A stretch of DNA of 64,000 nt from an uncultured bacterium (GCA_938014885.1 CALLQI010000024.1:113219-177218); one strand, 5' to 3'; positions 43,002-54,800 are shown, counted from the stretch's first letter. Program-made: numbers and translations. The notes: a model not told the origin generated them from the sequence alone.

Positions 43002-44327
43002 ATGAATTACACCAAGGTACCTGACCTGAAGACCGCACTGCCCGGGCCCAAAGCCGCGGCCGCCATTGCCGCCGACAAAGAATTCATCAGCACCAGCTAC
43101 ACGCGCGGCTACCCGTTCGTGATGGCGCGCGGCACCGGCGTCGTCGCCGAAGATGTGGACGGCAACGTGTTCCTCGACATGACCGCCGGCATCGCCGTCA
43201 ACGCCACCGGCCACAGCCACCCGCGCATCGTGGCCGCGATCAAGGAAGCCGTTGATCGCTTCCAGCACATGAGCGGCACCGACTTCTACTACCCGGTGCA
43301 GTCGCAACTCGCCCGCATGCTCAGCGAACACACCGGCGGCAACCGCCGCGTGTTTTTTGCCAACAGCGGTGCTGAAGCCAACGAATGCGCCATGAAGCTC
43401 GCGCGCTGGTACACCAAGCGCCCGTACCTGATCAGCTTCCGCGGCAGCTTCCACGGCCGCACGTACGGCGCGATGAGTTTGGGCTGCAGCAAGGCGATCC
43501 ATCGCAATCACTATGCGCCGCTGGTGCCCAGCGTGATCCACGCGAACTACCCGTTCCCGTACCGCGCGGCGCCGCACCTCGATACGCCTGAGAAGGTGGG
43601 TCTGGACGCTATCGACTACATCGAAAACACCATCTTCAAGCGCGAAGTGCAGGCTGAAGAAGTGGCGGCGATCTTCGTTGAGCCGATCCAGGGTGAAGGC
43701 GGCTACGTCGTGCCGCCGGACAACTTCCTGCCAGCACTGCGCAAGCTGTGCGACAAGCACGGCATCCTGCTGGTGTTTGACGAAGTCCAAAGCGGCATGG
43801 GCCGCACAGGCAAGTTCTGGGCGCACCAGCACTGGGGTGTTGAGGCCGACATCATCACCAGCGCCAAGGGCATCGCGTCGGGCCTGCCTCTGGGTGCCGT
43901 GATCGCCAAGAAAGACATCATGACCTGGCCGCCGGGCAGCCACGCCAGCACCTTCGGCGGCAACCCCGTGGCCTGCGCCGCCGCCGTGGAAACGGTGAAG
44001 CTGCTGGATGAAGAACTGATCGCCAACGCGGCCGAAGTGGGCGCGCACCTGCTGGGCAAGCTGAAGGCGCTCAAGTCGCCGCATGTGGGCGAAGTGCGCG
44101 GCAAGGGTCTGATGGTCGGCGTGGAGATCGTGAAAAACCGCGAAGGCCGCGAAAAGGCACCCGAGCTGCGCAACAAGGTCGAGATGACGGCGTTCGCGCG
44201 CGGGCTGCTGATCCTGGGCTGCGGCGAAAACAACATCCGCTTCTGCCCAAGTCTCGTGCTGACCAAGGCCGAGGCCGACAAGGCCGTCGAACTGTTCGAA
44301 ATGGCCCTGGCCGACGCGGCAAAATAG
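43002..44327 (+). CDS. Class III aminotransferase (acetylornithine/4-aminobutyrate family)
   Basis: A 441-residue PLP enzyme. Signatures are SYTRGYPFVMARGTGVVAEDVDGNVFLDM (read in two halves), GTDFYYPVQ, FANSGAEANECAMKLAR, EPIQGEGGYVVPP, LLVFDEVQSGMGRTGKFWA and the PLP lysine in TSAKGIASGLPLGA. The SYTRxYPFV opening and GTDFYY place it with the archaeal-type acetylornithine/GABA aminotransferase branch. Substrate is undetermined. It is followed after 29 bp by hutI, so a role in amino-acid catabolism is plausible. Confidence 0.92.
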   Translation: MNYTKVPDLKTALPGPKAAAAIAADKEFISTSYTRGYPFVMARGTGVVAEDVDGNVFLDMTAGIAVNATGHSHPRIVAAIKEAVDRFQHMSGTDFYYPVQSQLARMLSEHTGGNRRVFFANSGAEANECAMKLARWYTKRPYLISFRGSFHGRTYGAMSLGCSKAIHRNHYAPLVPSVIHANYPFPYRAAPHLDTPEKVGLDAIDYIENTIFKREVQAEEVAAIFVEPIQGEGGYVVPPDNFLPALRKLCDKHGILLVFDEVQSGMGRTGKFWAHQHWGVEADIITSAKGIASGLPLGAVIAKKDIMTWPPGSHASTFGGNPVACAAAVETVKLLDEELIANAAEVGAHLLGKLKALKSPHVGEVRGKGLMVGVEIVKNREGREKAPELRNKVEMTAFARGLLILGCGENNIRFCPSLVLTKAEADKAVELFEMALADAAK

Positions 44328-44356
44328 ACGCACCCGGCAGCACCAAGGCGTGAACC

Positions 44357-45616
44357 ATGCCGCAGCTCGTGCTGGAAAATCTGCGTCGCGTCGTCACCTG
44401 CGCAGCGGCCCAGGCCGGGCCGTTGCTGCGTGACGCGATGTCTGAGCTGGCGCCCCTTGATGGTGACCTGTGCGTTGCCGTTGCCGACGGCCGCGTGGCC
44501 TTTGTTGGCGCGCGGGCACAGTTACCGCGCGAGTTTGCGGCCGCGCCACGGCATGACTGCGAAGGCAGGCTGCTTACGCCCGCGTTGATTGACTGCCACA
44601 CCCACCCGGCCTTCGTGCGGGCCCGCGCCGACGAGTTTGAACAGCGCATGGCAGGCGCAACCTATGAAGAAATTGCCGCCGCGGGCGGCGGCATCCTTTC
44701 GAGCATGCGGTCCGTGCGTGAGGCCGACGACGCAAGCCTGCTGCGCCACACCACCCGCAACTTGCGCCTCCTTCGCGGCCACGGTGTGGCCGTGGTCGAA
44801 GGCAAGTCGGGCTACGGCCTTTCACTCGAACATGAATTGCGCCAGTTGGCCGCGATCCGCGATTCGGGCGAAGCCAGCGACATGCACACGATCCGCACCT
44901 GTTTGGCCGCGCACAGCCTGCCGGCCGAGTTCCGGGGCAGCATCGAAAAGCGTCGCGAGTACCTGGCACTGGTGCGCGAGCAGATTCTGCCGCAGGCGGC
45001 CGCCGAAGGCTTTGCGCAGCGTGCCGACGTCTTCTGCGAAAAGGGCGTGTTCACCCCCGAAGAGACCCGCGCCGTGGCCGAAGCCGCGCAAAAGGCCGGC
45101 CTGCGCGTCACGATCCACGCCGAGCAGCTTCATCCAAGTGGCGGGGCCGCCGTGGCCGCAGCCGTCGGTGCCGACAGTGCAGACCACCTGGAGTTTCTCG
45201 AGCAGCCATCCGCCAACGCCATGCGCGACGCCGGTGTGGCCGCCGTGCTGCTGCCCGGAAGCACCCACGCGCTGCGGATGGACAAATGGGCCGACGGCCG
45301 CGCGCTGGTTGATGCCGGGCTGTGCGTGGCGCTTGCGACGGATTTCAACCCGGGAAGTTCGCCGATTGCCAACCCCGCATTCGTAATGAACCTGGCGGTG
45401 ATGCACTGCGGGCTGAACGCCGCCGAGGCGCTGGCCGCGTTTACAGTGAATGCGGCGCACGCGCTGCGGCTTGATACGCGTGAATGGGGCCGGATTGCCA
45501 AGGGCTCGCGGGCTGCCTTTGCGCTTTGGGACGTCGACCATGAGCGCGAAATCCCGTACTATGCAGGCAGTAACCTGTGCGCCGGGGTAATCACATGCGC
45601 TGGATGGCGATCCTGA
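44357..45616 (+). CDS. hutI: Imidazolonepropionase
   Basis: Amidohydrolase of histidine degradation that opens imidazolonepropionate to formiminoglutamate. It has 419 residues; families run 400-420. Metal and substrate motifs: DCHTHPAFVRARADEF near 78, EGKSGYGLSLEHELRQL, TIHAEQLHPSGG, DSADHLEFL, LLPGSTHALR and ATDFNPGSSPIAN. HutH and HutU genes are not in the window. The 3' end overlaps the next gene's start by 22 bp, so the two are translationally linked although unrelated in function. Confidence 0.93.
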   Translation: MPQLVLENLRRVVTCAAAQAGPLLRDAMSELAPLDGDLCVAVADGRVAFVGARAQLPREFAAAPRHDCEGRLLTPALIDCHTHPAFVRARADEFEQRMAGATYEEIAAAGGGILSSMRSVREADDASLLRHTTRNLRLLRGHGVAVVEGKSGYGLSLEHELRQLAAIRDSGEASDMHTIRTCLAAHSLPAEFRGSIEKRREYLALVREQILPQAAAEGFAQRADVFCEKGVFTPEETRAVAEAAQKAGLRVTIHAEQLHPSGGAAVAAAVGADSADHLEFLEQPSANAMRDAGVAAVLLPGSTHALRMDKWADGRALVDAGLCVALATDFNPGSSPIANPAFVMNLAVMHCGLNAAEALAAFTVNAAHALRLDTREWGRIAKGSRAAFALWDVDHEREIPYYAGSNLCAGVITCAGWRS

Positions 45617-47805
45617 CCCTGCTGCTTTCCCCGCTGCTCGCGGCGCAGGAACCCGTTTCGCCCGAGCGCCTGAACACGCTGGTCACGCAGCTTGGCAGCG
45701 ACGACTGGGCCACCCGCGAACGAGCCAGCCGCGAACTGATCGGCATCGGCGAGCCCGCCCGCGACACCCTTGAGGCCGCGCTGACCCACGAAGACGCCGA
45801 AGTACGCGCCCGCGCCAGCAATGCCCTGATCCAGATCGGCGAAAGCTTCGCGCGCTCGGTACAGTGCGCCAGCGCGCCTGAGCAGGCCCTGCGCGATCAC
45901 GGCCGCGCGTCGTTGATGCAACTGTTCCGCCTTGGTGAAGCGCGCAACCTGCGCGAGCTTGCGCCGTGGGAGTACCAGCCTCGCTACGGCTGGAATAATG
46001 AGAACACGACGTTGCAGGGCTTTCCTTCCATCGCGCTGCTGCGGTTGCAACTGCTTGGCGGGCTGGCTGTCGTTGTTGCGCCAGAGATTCGCGAGCGCTG
46101 GGCCAAGGTGCTGTCGCAGGGCGCGATGCACCTGTACCTGAGCGGCGATTCGCGCCAGGTGTACTGGGTGCGGCAGGCGCTGATCCAGGGCCTGCAGAAC
46201 ACCGGTTTGCAGAACTCGGCCGATGGGCCGCTGCTGGTGAGGCCGATGCGTATCGGCCGGGCGACCTTCCTTTACATCACGTCCAGCAGCGCCTCGCGCG
46301 ACATCAGCCGGCGTTGCGCCGACAACCTGCTGGATAACCTGCTCGCGGGCGGCACGGCGTCTGTTGAGGCCGCGTGGCTGCTGGGGCTTGCCGCCGCAGG
46401 CGAAACCGAATCAATCAAGCGCGTGCGCGCCGAATACGTCGCCGAGCCGGGGGCCGAAACGCTGATGTGGCTGGCGCTGTCCATGGGCGACGACGCGGCC
46501 GTCGCTGAGGCAATCCGCAAGCGCGACCACAGTGGCGTACCGGCGCTGCTCAAGGGCGACAGCTGGATCGCGCTGCAGGCCTGCGAACGCTACTTCCTGG
46601 CGTTGTCGACCGAAACACGGGGCAAGCTGCTTTCGCCGGTGATCGAAGCTTCGAACAGCACGATTGAGGCCACGGTCGCCATCTCCATGGCGCGCGGCGC
46701 GCCGATTGAACCGGCGGCCCGAGCGCGCCTTGCGACGTTCCTTGGCAGCACCGAAGACGCGCTGGCGGCTGCCGCCGTGGGTTGGCTTGCAAGCGTCGAT
46801 GGCATCACCGACGACGAGTTGCAGGCGGTGTGGCAGGCCGCGGCCACGCAAAAACTCGAAAGCAGCTTCTTGCTGGCGACGCTTGAGCTGGTGCGTCGCC
46901 CCGGCGTCGGCGAGCGACTGGCTGAACGTGCGCGGGCTGCGCTGTCGCAAAGCGACACCGAGCAAGCACTGGCAGCCGCAGTGCTGACCGGCCGCGCCGG
47001 CGCCGACGACTTCAAGGTCGCGCTGGCCAAGCTGAAGGCCGCGCGCAACAAGCCCCGACTGTCGGCGCTGCTGGCCGGACTGTTGAAGGATTGCAGCGAG
47101 CTGCCGGAAGACGCCATCACGGCCTTCGTGTCCGGGCTGATCGAAAGCGACGCCGAGCTGCGCCGCCTGTTCATGGCCGCACTGTCCGGTTGCAAGCCCG
47201 AGCTGCGCCTCAAGATCGCCGAGGCCACGCTAGCCAAGCTGCCCGAAATGCCGCCGCCGCGCGCCAACCCGGCCGGGGGTCCGCCGCCCGCTGAAATCCC
47301 GCCCGCACCACCAGGCGAACCACAGCCGCCCAAGCCGGCCTCAACGATCACGCAGGCGCAGAAACTCGCGTGGCTGTCGCTGACCGCCGTGCGTGCGGGG
47401 TCAGGCAGTGCGGACGCGCTTGAGTCGCTGTGGCAGTACGTTCGCGGCGACGATGTAGAGCTTGCCAAGGCCGCCGCGGCGAGCCTGAATGACGCAATCC
47501 GCGGTGACGACCTGTTCAAGGCGCTGAAGGACCTGCAGACCGACCAGACCGCGCTGCATGGCGTGGCGGCCTCCCAGGCTGCGTGCCTCGAATGCGCGCG
47601 ACGTGCGGCGCAGGCCGGCGACCGCGACAGCTTCCGGCGCGCGCAGACGATCGCGCTGGCGGTGCAGAACCAGGAGTCATGGCGCATCCAGAACGATTTG
47701 GCCCGCTACGAGGCCCAGATGAACGCGGCCAACATCAAGCCCGACGCCGGCCGCCTGCTGCCCCGCGACCTGCTGCTGCGCAACCTCACAATCGACGGCA
47801 AGTAG
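45595..47805 (+). CDS. Secreted HEAT-repeat protein
   Basis: A 736-residue protein whose ATG at 45595 lies inside the end of hutI. A signal peptide (MRWMAILTLLLSPLLAAQ) is followed by HEAT/ARM-like helical repeats throughout, for example DWATRERASRELIGIGEPA and EVRARASNALIQIG at residues 30-85, which is the classical HEAT pair. A Pro-rich linker (residues about 560-590, PPPRANPAGGPPPAEIPPAP) breaks the solenoid. It should act as a periplasmic scaffold. Such secreted HEAT proteins are common in Planctomycetota. It ends 30 bp before element E. Confidence 0.82.
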   Translation: MRWMAILTLLLSPLLAAQEPVSPERLNTLVTQLGSDDWATRERASRELIGIGEPARDTLEAALTHEDAEVRARASNALIQIGESFARSVQCASAPEQALRDHGRASLMQLFRLGEARNLRELAPWEYQPRYGWNNENTTLQGFPSIALLRLQLLGGLAVVVAPEIRERWAKVLSQGAMHLYLSGDSRQVYWVRQALIQGLQNTGLQNSADGPLLVRPMRIGRATFLYITSSSASRDISRRCADNLLDNLLAGGTASVEAAWLLGLAAAGETESIKRVRAEYVAEPGAETLMWLALSMGDDAAVAEAIRKRDHSGVPALLKGDSWIALQACERYFLALSTETRGKLLSPVIEASNSTIEATVAISMARGAPIEPAARARLATFLGSTEDALAAAAVGWLASVDGITDDELQAVWQAAATQKLESSFLLATLELVRRPGVGERLAERARAALSQSDTEQALAAAVLTGRAGADDFKVALAKLKAARNKPRLSALLAGLLKDCSELPEDAITAFVSGLIESDAELRRLFMAALSGCKPELRLKIAEATLAKLPEMPPPRANPAGGPPPAEIPPAPPGEPQPPKPASTITQAQKLAWLSLTAVRAGSGSADALESLWQYVRGDDVELAKAAAASLNDAIRGDDLFKALKDLQTDQTALHGVAASQAACLECARRAAQAGDRDSFRRAQTIALAVQNQESWRIQNDLARYEAQMNAANIKPDAGRLLPRDLLLRNLTIDGK

Positions 47806-47834
47806 GCCTCACGAAGCTCACGACCACCCGACAA

Positions 47835-48262
47835 CGGCTGACGCGAAGGCCGCGAAGGAACGCGAAGAACTGCAGTTCAATGGAACGGCAACTGCGTAAC
47901 GCCATGCCGCCAAGGCTCGCCACGTGCCGCTTCTGAATCGCCGGCGGGCTTGCGGTTTGTGGGGAAATGCATTTCCACACGAAGGCACGAAGGCACAAAG
48001 GGGCAAAGAGACAAGTCGTTTCTTACGCTTGTCGCGTGAAGCCTTTCTTCGTGACTTCGTGTCTTCGTGTGGAACCCGCAGTAATCGGTGTTCCGGCGGT
48101 TGGCCGTTGCAGTCTGCCGTGAGCCTTACCGTAGACACTCATCGCGCCCGGCTGCGGGCGCAAGCGCTGGCGGCTCGTGGCGCTGCGTTGCGCCTTGGCG
48201 TTACGCTTTTGCAGTTTACTTCAAAAGCAGTTGGCAGTTCTTCGCGGCCTTCGCGTCAGCCG
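47835..48262. repeat. Modular intergenic repeat element (copy E) with 23-bp perfect terminal inverted repeats
   Basis: The segment 47835-47857 (starting CGGCTGACGCGAAGGCC) is exactly the inverse of 48240-48262. An inner pair faces each other as well: CCACACGAAGGCACGAAGGC near 47981 and CTTCGTGACTTCGTGTCTTC near 48053. The 428-bp element sits between two convergent genes, 30 bp and 35 bp from their stops. It contains no open frame with coding features. Confidence 0.92.
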
Positions 48263-48297
48263 TTGAGGTCGGCCCGCAGCTATTCGCTTCGCAAAGT

Positions 48298-49143
48298 TCA
48301 CGATGGCAGGCCCACGCGCGGGCATAGTTTGCGCAGCGGGCAGGCCTCACAGCGAGGGTTCTTGGCCACGCACACTGTGCGGCCGAAGGTCAGCAGGTTG
48401 TGGTGCAGCCCGTAGGCGTGCCCCGCCGGGATCATTGGCCCCAGCAGCACATAGGTCTTGTCGCGGTTGCTGCCCGTGTCCACGATGCCCAGCCGGTTCA
48501 CGATGCGATGGACGTGGGTGTCCACGGGGCACATGTCCGCGCCCGTGGCCTCAATCAGCGTCACTGTAATGGTCTTTACGCCGATGCCCTTCAGCTTGCC
48601 CAGCGCTTCCATTGACGCGTCAAGTCCAAGCTTGCCTATCGCCGCATCCAGAGAGTAGCGGCCCGTGACTTCGTGCACCCAGTGCAACAGCGCCAGGATC
48701 GAGCCCGACTTGCTTTCCGGCAGGCCGGCCGCGCGGATCAGGTTGGCCAGTTCACCCTGCGGCAGGCGGGCCACGGCGTCCCAGTCGGGCGGCTCGACGG
48801 CGGTGGCGGCGTTGCTCAGGCGCAGCGCCACTTTGTCCACGTTGCCGGCGGCGTCGCGCGGCAGCGTTTCGGGCCGCTTGCCGGTGGGGGACTTGGCTGG
48901 CAGCGCTGCGGCAAGTGTCTGGTAGCCGCGCAGGGCGTTGGGGTCCGTGGTGTTTTGGCTCAGGATGGTCAGGACCATCACTTCCAGCGCGTCTTTGCGG
49001 CCGTCCCAGACCGGCAGGCCCAGGTTGGCTTCCAGCAGTTCAATCACGCGATGCAGTCGCTTGCGCGGGTCCGCAATCGGGCGCGAGGCCGCGATGGCCT
49101 TGGGGGCTCCGGTACGTTTGAGTTTGGTAAGTCGCGCGGGCAT
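48298..49143 (-). CDS. nth: Endonuclease III (HhH-GPD, [4Fe-4S])
   Basis: Base-excision repair glycosylase/AP lyase for oxidised pyrimidines. Of its 281 residues, the core has LTILSQNTTDPNA, the helix-hairpin-helix LGKLKGIGVKTITV with the catalytic Lys, the catalytic Asp in CPVDTHVHRI, and the iron-sulfur loop CVAKNPRCEACPLRKLC with Cx6Cx2Cx5C spacing. It is longer than E. coli Nth (211) because of a basic N-terminal extension and an insert around residues 80-110. A truncated relative is at 770-1660. Confidence 0.92.
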   Translation of the reverse strand: MPARLTKLKRTGAPKAIAASRPIADPRKRLHRVIELLEANLGLPVWDGRKDALEVMVLTILSQNTTDPNALRGYQTLAAALPAKSPTGKRPETLPRDAAGNVDKVALRLSNAATAVEPPDWDAVARLPQGELANLIRAAGLPESKSGSILALLHWVHEVTGRYSLDAAIGKLGLDASMEALGKLKGIGVKTITVTLIEATGADMCPVDTHVHRIVNRLGIVDTGSNRDKTYVLLGPMIPAGHAYGLHHNLLTFGRTVCVAKNPRCEACPLRKLCPRVGLPS

Positions 49144-49189
49144 GCCGCGAAACTAGGTCGCGCGTTGCGCGGCGCAAGGCGTTCGTGGC

Positions 49190-49471
49190 TTAGTCGGCCC
49201 AGGCCAGGCTGGTGACAGTCCAGCGGCGCTGCGCGTACTCAAGGTTCAGGTGCAGTTCTTTCCATTCACCGTGCTGGCTGACTTCGGCCTCAACCATCGC
49301 GTTCAGGCCCTGCTGGGTGCAGTCCACAACGCGGAAGTCGTCGGCAAAGTCGAGCGTATTGACCTGCGCCTGAAGCCAGTCGCGGGCGGCGTTCTCAGGG
49401 GTATCCCGTCGCGCGGCCTCATCGAGGGGCGTAAGCAAGGCATTCAGAAGGGCATAGCGCAAAGTACCCAT
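49190..49471 (-). CDS. 93-residue hypothetical protein
   Basis: The ATG at 49471 has GGAGG five bases upstream, making it better than the ATG at 49483. Sequence: a helical N-terminus (MGTLRYALLNALLTPLDEAA), then an alpha+beta region (FADDFRVVDCTQQGLNAMVEA, HLNLEYAQRRWTVTSLAW). No signal peptide. It is on the same strand as nth, 46 bp upstream of it. Unrecognised. Confidence 0.7.
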   Translation of the reverse strand: MGTLRYALLNALLTPLDEAARRDTPENAARDWLQAQVNTLDFADDFRVVDCTQQGLNAMVEAEVSQHGEWKELHLNLEYAQRRWTVTSLAWAD

Positions 49472-49513
49472 GGCATCCTCCATGCCATGGTTGGGGAAAC
49501 CCCCGCGCGGATT

Positions 49514-49915
49514 TCAGCGGCCAAGGTCGGACCAGTAAAACGGGTCGCCGGGCACAATCCATGCAGCGGCTGCGACCTTCCACTGGTCGCGGTCGCGCGC
49601 CAGCAGCACGCGGTGGATGTGTGTTGAACCGGTCGTGTCGGTTACTTCGGCTTCGAACACGGCGTAGCTTTCGGCCAGGTGTTCCTGCTTGAGGATATAG
49701 CTTGCGAAGGGTTCTGTGGGTGACGTGCCTGGTTCGTCACCCATGTTCATCGCGGGACGCGGCGCGGCAGACTTCAACTCTCGAATCTTCTGGGCGTCGC
49801 CCGCCACCAGTGCCGTGAAATAGTCCTGTGCGCACTCGTTGGCGGTCGCGGGCTTTCGGCCGCAGGCAGTGATCAACAAGACAATCAGGAGAGCGACAGG
49901 GACGCTGGCCTTCAC
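49514..49915 (-). CDS. Small lipoprotein
   Basis: A 133-residue lipoprotein with a GTG start at 49915 that overlaps the upstream stop (GTGA, 49912-49915). The signal (VKASVPVALLIVLLITAC) ends in lipobox ITAC. The mature part (NECAQDYFTALVAGDAQKIREL followed by a beta-rich half containing HIHRVLLARDRDQWKVAAAAW) looks like a small NTF2-like or DUF4878-type fold. It is cotranslated with the two-TM protein upstream. Confidence 0.72.
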   Translation of the reverse strand: MKASVPVALLIVLLITACGRKPATANECAQDYFTALVAGDAQKIRELKSAAPRPAMNMGDEPGTSPTEPFASYILKQEHLAESYAVFEAEVTDTTGSTHIHRVLLARDRDQWKVAAAAWIVPGDPFYWSDLGR

Positions 49916-50214
49916 GACTTGGCCACCGGCAGCTTGGACGCGCGCCAGCCCCACCAGATGCCGACAATGACCGCGACCAACAGCGCAGGCCCTAGCAACA
50001 GCCCGGTCAGCGCGATGCCCATGGACTGAGCCTGCACCTCCTGCGTCGGGGCCGGAGTCGGCATCACGTAGGGCCACGCAGGCGCGCCGATCAATGCGCA
50101 CGCGATCAAGAACAGCGAGATGAACAGCTGATGGATCAATTGGCTGCACAGGGTCGCGAGCCCCTGTCTCGACGTTACTTCCGGATGCTCACCCATTGGC
50201 TGCATGTCCGTCAT
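49912..50214 (-). CDS. Two-TM small membrane protein
   Basis: A 100-residue protein with two hydrophobic helices (LFISLFLIACALIGAPAW; GIALTGLLLGPALLVAVIVGIWWGW) joined by a Pro/Gln-rich loop. Its TGA overlaps the GTG of the downstream lipoprotein. Unrecognised. Confidence 0.68.
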   Translation of the reverse strand: MTDMQPMGEHPEVTSRQGLATLCSQLIHQLFISLFLIACALIGAPAWPYVMPTPAPTQEVQAQSMGIALTGLLLGPALLVAVIVGIWWGWRASKLPVAKS

Positions 50215-50286
50215 CGTAGCAGAACCAGGTGCCGCGTCGCAAACTCGACTTGTACCTGTACACCATGCCCCAATCGGGAGGCGCGA

Positions 50287-50541
50287 CTACTTCGTCTGAT
50301 CCGGCTTGTCGTTCCGGCGTCGACGAAAGTCTGAAACCTTGCCGATCACCAGTACTGTCAGGATCAGCACGCCGAAGGTTATGGCGATAGCCCAGTCCTC
50401 GCCAATTGCCCCACCGGTCAGCCACCAGATCCCAAGACCAATCGCCGCGACGATCGGCAGAATGGCGAGCTTGAACAAGCAACCTGTAAGCTGCCTGTTC
50501 GCCACGGAAACCAGGTCATTGGCTGGCGGGTCCTCAGGCAT
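50287..50541 (-). CDS. Two-TM small membrane protein
   Basis: An 84-residue protein with helices LFKLAILPIVAAIGLGIWWL and WAIAITFGVLILTVLVIG and a basic C-terminus (DFRRRRNDKPDQTK). It is 72 bp upstream of the gene starting at 50214 and on the same strand, so the three small envelope genes may form one unit, downstream of carB. Unrecognised. Confidence 0.68.
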   Translation of the reverse strand: MPEDPPANDLVSVANRQLTGCLFKLAILPIVAAIGLGIWWLTGGAIGEDWAIAITFGVLILTVLVIGKVSDFRRRRNDKPDQTK

Positions 50542-50567
50542 TGCCCGACTACCTCGTTGTCAAACAC

Positions 50568-53792
<3,225 letters not shown>

Positions 53793-53846
53793 GGAGTCGG
53801 GTCTCGTGTCTCGGGCTTCGGGTTTCGTGTCAGGTGCTTGAGTAAT

Positions 53847-53880
53847 GGGCCTGGGGCTTAGGGCTTTGGGCTTGGGGGAC
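53847..53880. repeat. Left 34-bp inverted repeat of the S23 cassette
   Basis: Begins GGGCCTGGGGCTTAGGGC. Its reverse complement matches 54303-54336 at 32 of 34 positions by my count. It overlaps the last codons and TAA stop of the S23 gene. Confidence 0.88.
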
Positions 53881-54295
53881 GGACTGCGGGGTCTGGCTGC
53901 GGCTTCCGGCCCTGAGCCTTCTTCTTTGCGAGTGAGTTGATCAGTGCGTTGAGCATGCGGCCGATCGAATCAAAGGATGTCATCATGGACCGTACACGGG
54001 GTGTGGCGAGGTACCCTCTGCGGCCAAACAGCTCCACGAAGGTCTGCGATTCGGCAAGAGAGCCACGAGCGATGTAGAGGTGCTTGAGATAGTTCTTGGT
54101 GGAGCCGCTGGCATGTCCTTCCGCGATGTTTGCGGGGATGGATGCGGCACAAGCTTCAAGCTGGCCAGCAAGACGGTACTTGCGAGAAAGTGGCTCTTCG
54201 TCACAGGCGGCCAGCACGGTCACGGCAGCGTCCATAGACTGCTGCCAAACCCTGAGGTCGCGATAACTGTTGATCGAATCGCCATCCATAGCCAT
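53858..54295 (-). CDS. Four-helix-bundle protein, S23 / 23S-rRNA-intervening-sequence family
   Basis: A protein of about 145 residues, with candidate starts at 54295 and 54289. The family pattern is complete: SYRDLRVWQQSMDAAVTVL, YRLAGQLEACAASIPANIAEG, NYLKHLYIARGSLAESQTF and a final helix. This fold occurs in proteins encoded inside 23S rRNA intervening sequences and in Avd of diversity-generating retroelements, where it is pentameric and nucleic-acid-binding. Here it is alone, with 34-bp inverted repeats immediately before the start codon and across the stop. The C-terminal PPSPKP and the stop codon are supplied by the repeat. No reverse transcriptase or variable repeat was seen nearby. Confidence 0.88.
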   Translation of the reverse strand: MAMDGDSINSYRDLRVWQQSMDAAVTVLAACDEEPLSRKYRLAGQLEACAASIPANIAEGHASGSTKNYLKHLYIARGSLAESQTFVELFGRRGYLATPRVRSMMTSFDSIGRMLNALINSLAKKKAQGRKPQPDPAVRPPSPKP

Positions 54296-54302
54296 GTCCA
54301 AA

Positions 54303-54354
54303 GTCCCCCAAGCCCCAGGCCCTAAGCCCCAGGCCCTAAGCCCCAGGCCCTAAG
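54303..54354. repeat. Right inverted repeat and 14-bp tandem repeats of the S23 cassette
   Basis: The right inverted repeat is 54303-54336. Overlapping it are three perfect units of CCCCAGGCCCTAAG at 54313, 54327 and 54341. The last unit supplies the TAG stop of acpS on the minus strand, so the repeat array has replaced or formed that gene's terminus. Confidence 0.88.
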
Positions 54355-54736
54355 CCCTCGCTTCGATTACTACCACGGCCATCGCATACTCTTTCGTGTG
54401 CGACAGTGACAGCCACAAAAAAGACGGCCCCAGGCCGTCCAGGAACTGCTTGGCGACGCCTGTTGCCTTCAGTGCCGGTTTGCCGTGTTCGTCGTTGCTG
54501 ACTTCGATTTCGGCGAAGCCCACGCCTTTGGCCCATCCGGTGCCGATGGCCTTCATGAAGGCCTCTTTGGCGGCGAAACGGGCTGCAAAGTGAATTGCAG
54601 GCCGGGCTTTGGCGTCGCAGTAGGCGACTTCGGTGGGCGTGAACACGCGGGCCAGGAAATCGTCACGCTTATCGCCGAGCAGCTTTTCGATCCGGGCGAT
54701 GTCGCAGATGTCGGTGCCAAGGCCAAGGATAGGCAT
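54350..54736 (-). CDS. acpS: Holo-[acyl-carrier-protein] synthase
   Basis: Transfers phosphopantetheine from CoA to acyl carrier protein. It has 128 residues. Motif 1 MPILGLGTDICDIARIEKL carries the metal-binding Asp; motif 2 FAARFAAKEAFMKAIGTG carries the Glu and catalytic Lys region. The C-terminal strand reads FLWLSLSHTKEYAMAVVVIE. The start is the ATG at 54736. Its last two codons and stop are in the repeat unit next to the S23 cassette. Confidence 0.95.
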   Translation of the reverse strand: MPILGLGTDICDIARIEKLLGDKRDDFLARVFTPTEVAYCDAKARPAIHFAARFAAKEAFMKAIGTGWAKGVGFAEIEVSNDEHGKPALKATGVAKQFLDGLGPSFLWLSLSHTKEYAMAVVVIEARA

Positions 54737-54800
54737 CGGGGGCGGAACTCTAACGGCAACAGCCCACAATGCAACGTGTGGATAGTTTTGCCGGCCTAAA

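Noticed and set aside
42891..44333. 480-codon frame antisense to the class III aminotransferase
   Set aside because: Same reason: shadow of a well-supported enzyme gene.
43002..45616. Histidine-utilisation operon
   Set aside because: Only hutI is present; the neighbouring aminotransferase and HEAT gene are not hut genes.
53858..54295. Diversity-generating retroelement (Avd)
   Set aside because: The fold is shared, but no reverse transcriptase, template repeat or variable target was seen.
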